Source: Acanthochlamys bracteata
Taxonomy: Eukaryota; Streptophyta; Magnoliopsida; Pandanales; Velloziaceae
Length of the DNA stretch: 64,000 bases
Direction of reading: 5' to 3'
NCBI GenBank assembly: GCA_019914995.1
Contig: CM034133.1
Location: forward strand, 6,652,495 to 6,716,494
Shown here one piece after another: positions 54,678 to 64,000 of the stretch. The notes under the pieces are model-generated. The model made no database searches and was not told where the DNA came from. It saw only the letters and a list, made by a program, of their open reading frames with translations. Every line of letters begins with the position of its first letter. Within the stretch, counting starts at the first letter, position 1. The position numbers were made by a program, and so were the translations under genes.

Positions 54678-57600
54678 ATGGCGACCGCCGACGAAGAACA
54701 GCCTCGCCGCGACGACTACGACAACCCACCACAGGGGAAGAGTTTTAAGCGTGTTGCCTCGCTAGACATCTTCCGTGGTCTCACTGTTGCGGTGAATAAC
54801 TTTACAGAAAACTGTTATTCATTTAAAAAAAATAAATTCAATTTGCTTGTTCCGAAGTTTTGTAGAGGAAACTGAAGTGCTTTGATATTCGTGCTGTAGC
54901 TGATGATTCTAGTGGACGGTGCTGGTGGAGAGTGGCCAGTGATTGGGCACGCTCCGTGGAATGGTTGCAACCTCGCTGATTTTGTCATGCCGTTTTTTCT
55001 CTTTATTGTTGGTGTCGCAATTCCACTTTCCCTCAAGGTATTTTAATTCCCTACGTACCTTGGTGCACCCATGCCAGCCGTGAAGTTGGTAAATTAATGT
55101 TCATTTCCTTATTTGTTTGATTTTGGAGGGTTGAATGATGATTGCAGAGGATAGCCAGCCGCCGGCGAGCTGTGAGGAGGGTGGTGGTCAGAGCGCTTAA
55201 GCTCCTCTTCTGGGGAATTATACTCCAAGGTGAGTGATATTTCCATGTGGATAGCTGATAGACATTGAATCTAATTGAACACTAAAGCTAGCTAACTAAA
55301 TTGTAAGACTAAATTTAATTTCTCCAAACATTCCTCCTTTGATGACATATGTTCCTATTTATAAGAGTAGTTCCTAGTATAAATGGATCTCCTACATAAG
55401 CAACTCTTCCAAACTTGGGAAAACCAACTTAAAATAAACTAGAAGTCCTAGAGTGCCACTTGAAACAAATGCCCAAGAGGGCTGGTTCACCCGGGTTGCA
55501 CCTGGATGACAAAACAGAACCCGGGTTACCATTTGAAAAGTGACGCGGTATTTAAAGGCACCAAGAACGTCTTTTAAATGGTATCTCGTCCAGTGTTTGG
55601 TAATAGCAGCTTGCAGTACTTGCGACGTAGGCAAGCTTGCAAGTACTCTTCTTCCTTTGTCCTCGGTGAAGACACTCCCCTACAATCTCCTCTATCTTCT
55701 CCTCAGTGACCTGCTTTGCTCTCGTAGCTTGAGAGAATACTTGGTAGGAAAAAGGCACGCATCCTTGAGCTGCGATATGTGGAACATGTGATGTATTACA
55801 GCTGATGGTAGGCTAAGTCGATAAGTAGCTGGTATGATTGATTCAACAATTGGAAACAGGCTGAAGTATCAACATTGAAGCTTGTCGTTCCTGCGTTCTG
55901 TCACAGAATCATATCATTGTGGTCTAAGCTTGAGGATAACCTTTATGTCATACCTCGGAATGTGTCTCCCGTATGTGGTTGTCTGCGATCTACTTCTTTT
56001 GATACTAGGACCGAGTAAGATGCAAGCGAAACTTGCTGAAAATTTTGTCTCTCGCACGATTTTCAGCTCATTTGCTTGATTAGAGCCCATAGGAAAAGGA
56101 TTTAAGGGTGGTGGTGGAAGGCCAAAACGGCTTTAAAAGGCGTTATCTTTGTGGCCGAGTGCTGTATAATAAGAATACTCAACCCAGTGTAATCACTCAA
56201 TCATCTCCTAGGATGATCACTTACAAAACATCTGAGATAGATTTCTAAATTGCTATTAACCAGTTTGAGATTTCTAAACTGCAACCACTTCAGACTGGCC
56301 ATCTGTTTGTCAGTGATACACCATGCTCATATGTAACGACGTACCTTGCGGTCGATATAGCTTCTTCCAAATTGCTAAGGGACACTGGATCACGATCGGA
56401 GACGATTGTTATAGGGCTCCTATGTGGAGTAACAATTTTCTTTGCAAAAATACTTCTAATTTCAGCTGTGTTATATGGGTGCCTCACGGGAATGAAATGC
56501 GCATACTTCGAGAGTCGATCTACCACCACGAAAATCACATCCTTTCCTTCGGAAAGAGACATCCCTTTTATGAAATCCATGACAATGTCAGCGTATATCT
56601 TTTCTGGTATGGATAGTGGCTGGAATCCTGCTCGCCTTAGGTACTCTGACTTGTCTTTCGCGTAAGTAGCACATGCTGCTACATACTTAGCACATCTCCT
56701 ATCATCCTTGTTCAGTGATTTGTGATGCCAACCTCTTGTGTGTGGAATTCACCTTCGTGTCCGTCCTCTGCTGAATTATGCGCTTCGTAAAGAAGTTATA
56801 TGCATAGAGAAGTGTTGGCAGGAATGCAAACACGCCCATTGCAGAGTAGGATGCCATTCACCAGTCTTACCTCAGCTCGAGAATCCTCTACATGGGCTTG
56901 TATCAGCTCTTCCATAGCAGGACATTTTGCTCTCTGTCGAAGATCCTCCCAAAAGGAACGCTACAGGGTTGTGGTAGCAGTCAGTGAGGCTTTGGCTTCT
57001 GTGAGGGCATGCCAGCTGCCGTGCTTTGCTATCCCGAGCAGTAAATGATTTGGTAATCGTACCCCAGTAGCATCACTAGCCATTTATGCTGGTCTGGTGT
57101 GGATAGTCTCTACGCAAGGTGTACTTCAAACTTACGAGGTACATCAAGCTTAGGAGATTAGTCTTGATCATGATTGCTGTCTAGCGAGTAAGGTCTCTTT
57201 CTCTGTACTGACAGCACCAACGCCATGAGTGCTTTTTCTCATAGTCGATTTAGCCAAGATAGTAGCTCTAAGAGCATTGCTGCAAAGGGTATTGGATGGT
57301 TATTTTGTGTGAGCATATCCCATTCCCTTGCTGGATGTATGAGTCTCTACTGTAAATGGTGCCTGAAGGTTAGGTGAGGCCAACACAGGTGTTTAGGTCA
57401 TGGCATTCTTTTAATCCTCAGAAGACAGCTGCTGCTTCTAAGGTCCAGATGAAGGAATCTTAAGCTAAGTCTTGAGAGGAGATGAAATATTGCATAATCT
57501 ATTACAAACCTTCGGTAATAATTGGCAAGTCCAAAAGCCCCATAGTTCAGTAGGTGTAGAAGGAACTGGCCAGTCAGGCATTGAATTTGTGGCCACTCCA

Positions 57601-60600
57601 AGCTCGGACACTATGTGTCTCGAGCACTTCAGCGGCCTGCACCCAAGTTGGTATTTGATCATTTTGGCACATAGTTTTTCTTTCTCAAAATAGTTAGCAC
57701 CTAGCGTAAGTGTTTCTTATGCTCTTGCAATGTCCTGCTATAAACAAGGATATCATCAAAATAGATATAAAAAACAAGATCGTCAAAAAAGAAAAAAAAA
57801 CAAGTACAAACTTTTAAAGATAAGATCGAAATCTGATTCATTTATCATTGAGAAGTTGTTGAGGCATTGGTCAAGTCAAATGACATATCCAAGAATTCAT
57901 AATGCCCATCATGCGTCATGAAGGTTGTACGTGGACGTTTTCCCCTCCGTATGCGAATTTGATGATACCCGGACTTGAAGTCCAACTTTGAGAATTACCG
58001 AGCCCCATGCAACTCATGTAGTAGTTTGTCAATGATGGTATTGGGAATTTATCCTTTACGGTGATTTAGGTAAGTGCCTTATAATTCACACAAAATATTC
58101 ATGATCCATCTTTCTTTTCTACGAGCAGCATGGGAGAAGAAAACATAGATCTGCTAGACGAATAATGCTTTCGGACAGCGATTCTGTTATCACCCCTTCA
58201 ATTTCAGCTTTTTTGTATAAATGGTTACCTATACGGTCTTATGTTGACGGGGGTAGTTCCATATAGGAGGGGAATACTATTGTCATGAGTCCTTCTAAGG
58301 GCAGCCATGGAGGTGGTTTGAAAACCATTGTAAATTCGTCCAATATCAGTTGTAGGTCTGCAGGTACCATTTGAGTCTAGCCCTAACAGCATTCTCTAGT
58401 TGCGTCCACTGTCATCAAGCACAGTGAGCGAAGTGTGGTCTTACGGGCTGAGGCTTGTGATTTGAAAAACTCTCCTCTCCAAATGTCTTTGAGCACGAAC
58501 TCTTGGCCTTGTATGAGATTTTAATCTGAAAGCACTTCTGGCAGAAGTCACTCTTGGTGCTTTCAGAAAGAATAGCTTTTGTTGAAAGGTTGTAAAAGGT
58601 GACTCATAAATTAAACAAAGAAGTGATTTAAGATGCTTAAAAACAAACACAAAAGTAATTTTCATAGTAAAAGTACTTTTAAGAAAAATTATGAAAACAG
58701 TGTAAAATCTTTTCTGAAAAGTACATTTACCTAAAGTTTGCTCAAAATAGAAGGCAAACAAATGAAGCCTAACTCAGCTAACTAACCTGGGCTTTACATC
58801 AAGATATAAGGTAACATAAGGTCTTGACTAAAGGAGCTATATGAATTCTTCAAACAAAATAAATAATAAAACATAGCACATGTTAACAAGCCAAATTACT
58901 ATGCATATGACAAATGCATGTCTATTTTGGACTAGATTTCTTATATTAATATAGATTAGATGTCTTTTATTAATATGCTTATGGTGTCATTCTCTAAGTT
59001 CTACCAATATTCTGTAGGTGGATACTCACATGCACCTGATAAGTTAACTTATGGAGTTGATATGAAGATGATCCGATGGTGTGGTATCCTCCAGGTGAAG
59101 CTCGCTGGTATGCTTTGTCCTTAACAACATTACTCAAGGAACATTAAAATTTTGCTTTATTCGTATGCCAGCGCATTGCTATTGCTTATCTGGCGGTATC
59201 ACTTCTCGAAATTCTAACAAAGAATGCCAAGGTCAAGGATCAAGTGCTTACTAGGCTCTCGATATTTAAGTTATATTGCTGGCATTGGTAAGAAGATATG
59301 CTGGATTTGAAAAATCTATTCTTTTTCTCTCTTTTGACCTTGTAGTTCTGCATCTTATCTTGAAGAATTATTCCTATTATGTTTTAGACAACAGACCAGA
59401 AATAGATATTTAATACGTATATATAATACAAGTGTAACATGCATGTGTTTTCATTTCTAAATACAAGGGTAGTTTGTTTTCTATTGTTGTTATTGCCTAC
59501 AAGTTGCAATGAATGCAAATGCCATAGTTTATTTTAGTACTCAAAACGTATATCCAAGTTTCTTTTTTTTAGGCTACTAGCAAGTAGGCAGCAAATTGCA
59601 CGATAGGATGAAATCTAGAAAACAAGCGCACCACCCTGTACAACTTGTGCTTATGTTATTTAGTTAGAAAAGCTGATAGCAAAAGGTTAATGGTTCAAAA
59701 CAGCTAAGAGTTGGCCTTAGGGTTATAGTACTATGAGTGTAATTGCGCTTATTGTACAAAGTATAAGGAAAAATGATATCATCATATGGAATTGGTTAGT
59801 TTGGAAGTTCCAATATGCATTTTATGTGCCAATTTATAAGATGTCTACTTTGCAGCTAATTTTAGCGCACTACAGGTTACTGTTTTTCTAACTTCGCAAT
59901 TTTAATATTTTCAGGATTCTTGGAGCTTGCATTCTTTTGACATACTTAATGGTCATATATCTCACCTATGTTCCTGACTGGCACTTCACAGTTCACAATA
60001 TTGACTACCCTGATTATGGAAAGACGTTTACAGTAAGAATTTCTCTTAAGAGTACTAAGTGATATATTTTAGTGGTAGGAAGGAGCTTTTTCTGCAATCC
60101 TTAAAGTTGTTGATGCTTATCATACTATCCAAACATTCTAACCTTTTAAAGTCTATCTGTCATCTTGCGTATTATATACATAAACTCGTATGATGTTAGA
60201 TTGGTGCCTTAGCATTTCTGGTTATCTGATATGTTATGTGTCTCTTGCTCTTAAATTTTGCATCCGTCCAATCAGTTTTGCCAGCAAGTGGTATTGTGAT
60301 CATGGATAAACTTTACTTCACTCCAATTTGGTTGTGTTATGATTATCTGGCTATTCATCTATTTCTCTGCTTGACTATCTTTCATCTCTGCAGCAATAAT
60401 TCACACTTGAGCACTTGCCACATCTTTACTTTGGTTATGCTTTATGTATTGTGCCTATTTAGTAAGTTTTTTTGACAATAATCATAATTATGCATATTTG
60501 GATTTTATAATGGTAATGATTAATGTTTGTTGTATGTGGAGATGCTTGAATGGTAGACTTAGTTCCTTGCTCACATTCTCTTATACTTGGCCCTTTTTTC

Positions 60601-60920
60601 CATTTTTTAGGTAACATGTGGTGCTAGAGGGTCATTGGACCAACCTTGTAATGCTGTTGGATCTATCGACCGACAAGTTCTAGGGATCAACCATATGTAT
60701 CAACATCCAGCCTGGAAGAGATCCAAGGTGTTTAAATTGAATAAGCGAAATAGTTAACTATTGGCTTTTCATCTAAGCAATCTTTTTTCTTTTCCAATTC
60801 ATAAGCAATTTTTCTTGAAGTCATCCAGGCATGCACTGAAAATTCTCCTCATGAGGGTCCTTTAAAGAAGGATGCTCCCTCTTGGTGTGAAGCCCCATTT
60901 GAACCTGAAGGGATATTGAG
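54678..60920 (+). CDS. Heparan-alpha-glucosaminide N-acetyltransferase-like membrane protein (exons 1-8, 3' end beyond window)
   Basis: Eight exons fit with GT-AG introns and consistent phases: 54678-54791, 54900-55037, 55148-55229, 59018-59094, 59172-59287, 59915-60032, 60611-60727, 60829-60920. Together they give 854 nt, about 284 codons without a stop; plant relatives are near 450-500 residues. The N-terminus has [20 protein letters not shown], then [20 protein letters not shown]. His55 in GHAPWNG corresponds to the histidine thought to carry acetyl in the animal lysosomal enzyme. Hydrophobic segments include [41 protein letters not shown] and [19 protein letters not shown]. The animal enzyme moves acetyl from acetyl-CoA across the lysosomal membrane to heparan glucosamine. 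Plants lack heparan sulfate, so the plant substrate is unknown. Intron 3 holds a gypsy fragment. The next exon is not found before 64000. Confidence 0.88.
55545..58380 (-). mobile_element. Ty3/gypsy pol fragment within intron 3, antisense to the gene
   Basis: On the minus strand, reading from 58380 down, the RT start appears near 58060-58300: [13 protein letters not shown], then [11 protein letters not shown] near 57850-57930. The RT-RNase H link ANYYRRFV lies near 57510-57560. The integrase core is at 56290-56580 ([34 protein letters not shown]) and its C-terminal end reaches about 55545. Stops and shifts are dense. No LTRs are obvious. The fragment enlarges the intron to 3.8 kb. Confidence 0.78.
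58480..58790. repeat. Possible MITE remnant in intron 3
   Basis: 'gaaagcacttctggcagaagtcactcttggtgctttc' forms an imperfect hairpin. The AT-rich remainder ends near 'ggcaaacaaatgaagcc'. It lies at the border between the gypsy fragment and native intron DNA. Exact ends were not resolved. Confidence 0.35.
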
Positions 60921-61329
60921 GTTTGCTAATAAATTTTCATTTTCACTATAGTAAATTTTCTTTGTCTAATTCCTATTTGGAGGTAAAAATAAAGATAGAG
61001 GCATTATATAATTACCTTTGTAGGATTTTCATAGCTACTTTACATTTGTTAACCTTAGCTTAGTTTTGCTTTGGCCCGTATATACCTAAAGGACGTATCA
61101 CTTAAAAGCTTCATTTTGGCCCTAGCATTAGCATAATACTAACAACATTAAATTCTAGGGTAATTTTGGAAGGTTGTTAGTTGTTGCCATGTTAAAGATG
61201 GAGAGCGGCTGATTATGCCATGAAATTATGATTCATACATGCGAGAGAGAGTATTGTTGCATAGGGTCCTCATACCACAATGATTGACCAACCACTTGTG
61301 AGTTAGCATCCCTTACATAATTTATAGTA

Positions 61330-61835
61330 TCTAGCCAAAGTGAGACTATTAAAGAGCGTGAATTTTGAAGCCAACCGAGGCAAGGCCAACTTGGCTCAGC
61401 TCAAGGTGAGACTGTGACCTATTTATCAAGTTAGCTGGCAGTTTTTTCACTCAAACAACATCTCTAGCTCCTTCGCTACTAGTCCGTACTTAGTTGGACT
61501 TGGAGGTCCAATAATCACTACCCCTTTATGGTAAGTGGCTCCCCCTAATAGAATCGATACCACATCGAAACCCCGTGCCAAAATAATTAGTTAATCATTA
61601 GAGAGTTAGCATCTCAAACATATAAGCGTATATTATTCTCTCTAACTAATGTGAGATAATTATGTAGCATGTTTTGTTAAGCCCACCTAAACAGGGCCAA
61701 ACCTGACTCAGCTTAAAACGGAATACTGGTCCACCTACCAAGTTGGCTAGTCGTTTTTCATTCAAACATCATCCTTGTCTCCTTAGCTACTAGCTCGATA
61801 CTCGTTTAAGTTGGAGGTCTAATAATTAAGCCAAC
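61330..61835 (+). repeat. Diverged direct duplication in the intron after exon 8
   Basis: 61360-61530 and 61675-61825 share the same order: 'gaggcaaggccaacttggctcagctca / cagggccaaacctgactcagctta', 'accta.ttatcaagtt / acctaccaagtt', 'ttcaaac.acatc', 'ctagtccgtactt / ctagctcgatactc', 'ttggaggtc.aataat'. Spacing is about 315 bp. Non-coding. Confidence 0.65.
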
Positions 61836-64000
61836 ATTAAAGATAGTAGCAGACAAAACTTGAGAAAGGCGAAAGACCATCATGGAGTAAAAGTATGACG
61901 TCATAGAAGATGTTGGCATTGAAAAAGCTAAGCTGTAACCTATAACCATCAATCTAGTTGGACATAAGCATGATTGAAGACTATAGACTATTAGTAATTA
62001 GATTGTTACATATTAATTAATAATTAATATGAAATAGAAATTAATTAGTTAATCATTATGGTAAAAATCGGGATTTTGTTAACGGAGACTTAATAGAAGG
62101 CTAAAATGAAACTTTTAAAATGTTAGGAGCCTAAGTGAAACTAAGCTAAAGGGTTAGGGATCACGATATAATTTAGCCGATCCTCAGACGTTGTTGCTGA
62201 AATCCAAAAGTTGTTCACTCTATTTCACGATATTTGCAAATAGTAGTTTTATGGCATGTGTTGTGTTGGGATTAGCTATGTTAGTTAGCTAGTCAAGTCA
62301 AATCTCATTACCTTATAGTATTGGATCTTTCACTACGGTGTAAGGACATTTTTGTCTCTTACATAACTTAACTCTCCTGTTATGCTGGAGAGTTATAAAG
62401 TTGGACGAGATGAGAGCGTGTGATGGATGAGAAGAACTCTTGAAGCTCTCGGCTTAGAGTTTGAAAGAGAGAAGTGTTGATCTTTCTACTTTGGTTAAAT
62501 CTATCAAGAGATCATCAATTTCGTGAAAAATGAGATAAGAGTAACTAAGGGTGAGAAGAGGGTGTTGAATTCCTATCCAGAGAAAAACTCGAATGAGATA
62601 GAAATTGGGAAAAAAGGGAAATTTACTAGGTAATTGTTGTTAAACTTGTTTGATAAAATTGAACAATACCGTGGTAACATACATATGAGTACTTTTACAT
62701 TGACTATTACAAAAATGACATTATTAGCTATTTCTTTTTTTTTTTTTAATACCATTTCATCAAACATTTAAGTTACAATGTTTCCAGCTGTTTTTTGGAA
62801 CCATTCTTTGACCATCTTTGCTTTTGAACCTTGAAATAGGTGTTGGAAAATATCTCATATGACTTTCTTGTGTACTTATAGTGTGTTCCCGCTTTGTCTC
62901 TGATCTCCATGATCAGAAGCAAGCTTGAAATTGTTCTTTCGTTGATGAAGGCCTTCATTTGGTTGAATCACATTAAAATATTTGAGTACTGCTTATTTTG
63001 TGTGCTCTTTATTATTGTTGCATATGATTACACAATCAATCTTGCTTTAGGCTATTAGGGTGTAGTTGCAAACACCAAGTGTTCGATGAGTTGTGAATAC
63101 ATCAAAATGAAGTAGCTAACCACTCTTATAAATTAAATTATAACTATTCAAACATAGGACAATTATGGTCAACAACTCAGAAAAGAAATCATGAAATTTT
63201 GCCACCTCAATAGTTTGATTTTAGAGTGTACGACTTTGAACAAAATTCTTTTAGTCATTCCCTCAATATCATATATAGGAAGATAGGAGAATACAGTCAC
63301 TTGATCAGACGACACTCTTCTTTCAAAATTGTTTAGTCATTTGATCAGACGACTGTGATTTAATCAAGCAATCATGATTGCTTATGGTAAATGCATCATT
63401 TTTCTTCTAAAATAAGTTTGGATTAGTGCGAGAGTCTTATAAAGAAAGGGTTGCCTATATCACCAGCCACTATAAATTACCTGAATTATTCTTCATTTAT
63501 AGATTTTCACTAATTTTAAATAATGTATGCAAATTATAAACTACATACTCATAAATCAAAACATATATGTTCACATACTAGTAAATTGTGTTCCTGAACA
63601 AGTAAATTTTGTGTATATAAATCAATATAAATACGTGTTCACTAAACTAGTGGTAATTTGCTCACAAATTTTCAATTGTGTTTACAAAATATGAACTACG
63701 TGCATATATTGGTATAATATTTCATAGACTAGTAGATTATGTACATACATTAGAAAAAGTGTTCACAACTCTTAAACTATATATTCACAGGCTAAATATT
63801 TGGTTGGAAGACAAAATAGTCATTGATGCTTCAACAAGGATGATAATTAGGCATTCAAAAAAGTATACTATTATCTTGATACACCTTAGCTAAGGAACTA
63901 AGAGAACTAAGAAAATAAGTAATGAAACTAGACAAAAAATTAACTCAATTCATCCATAATTCCTAATGCAAAGGACATGCACCTATATTGTAGCGTGTAG
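61836..64000. other. AT-rich DNA, intron of the acetyltransferase-like gene or inserted repeat; no exon found
   Basis: I looked for the family's next exon after PEGILR and found none. Short ORFs on both strands lack domains. Runs such as 'gttcacaactcttaaactatatattcacaggct' near 63530-63800 suggest low-complexity repeat content. Confidence 0.4.

Noticed and set aside
54815-55036. 73-codon minus-strand ORF
   Set aside because: It overlaps exon 2 of the acetyltransferase-like gene in antisense and has no domain.
56323-56665. Two 97-codon plus-strand ORFs
   Set aside because: They oppose the integrase of the minus-strand gypsy fragment and carry no domain of their own.

Overview
The window looks like nuclear DNA of a flowering plant, probably a eudicot. 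It is AT-rich and has GT-AG introns. It carries plant-type retrotransposons (a Sirevirus-type Ty1/copia element, an Athila-like Ty3/gypsy remnant), a FAR1/Mutator-type transposase pseudogene, transposons with captured plant gene exons, and one ordinary multi-exon plant gene. I cannot name the species.

Layout. 1-6752 is a satellite-like array with a higher-order period near 1.38 kb. A solo LTR (1076-3218) sits in it with perfect 5-bp target duplications, and the array flips into an inverted copy near 6.1-6.2 kb. 7.1-12.0 kb is a decayed Athila-like element on the minus strand. 12.0-17.5 kb is an unclassified repeat split by a 2.8-kb PIF/Harbinger-like element carrying an HSP90 gene fragment (13941-16776). 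17.6-18.4 kb holds two old repeats. 19577-29877 is a nearly complete Sirevirus with two LTRs, PBS, gag, pol, an uninterrupted 505-codon third ORF and several polypurine tracts. Its gag-pol is broken in many places but the third ORF is open. 31.0-32.4 kb is an unrecognised gene-like region with a duplicated exon-like block. 32961-37642 is a FAR1/MULE pseudogene split by a second Harbinger-like element (33733-36224) that carries exons resembling ribosomal proteins L28 and S2. 38322-40862 is a solo LTR with a palindromic MITE nested in a TA microsatellite. 41.4-45.2 kb is a decayed relative of the Sirevirus. 45.2-47.6 kb is mostly unrecognised. 47649-54493 is a decayed Ty3/gypsy element with both LTRs; its 3' LTR is split by a 644-bp MITE.

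54678-60920 (continuing past the window) is the one convincing host gene, a multi-membrane protein of the heparan-alpha-glucosaminide N-acetyltransferase-like family. Eight exons can be placed with canonical splice sites and matching phases. A 2.8-kb antisense gypsy fragment lies in its intron 3, and a retrotransposon LTR ends only 184 bp before its start codon.

The region is a nested transposon landscape. The best leads are the open third ORF of the Sirevirus, the two gene-capturing Harbinger-like elements, the folded satellite array, and the host gene abutting an LTR.
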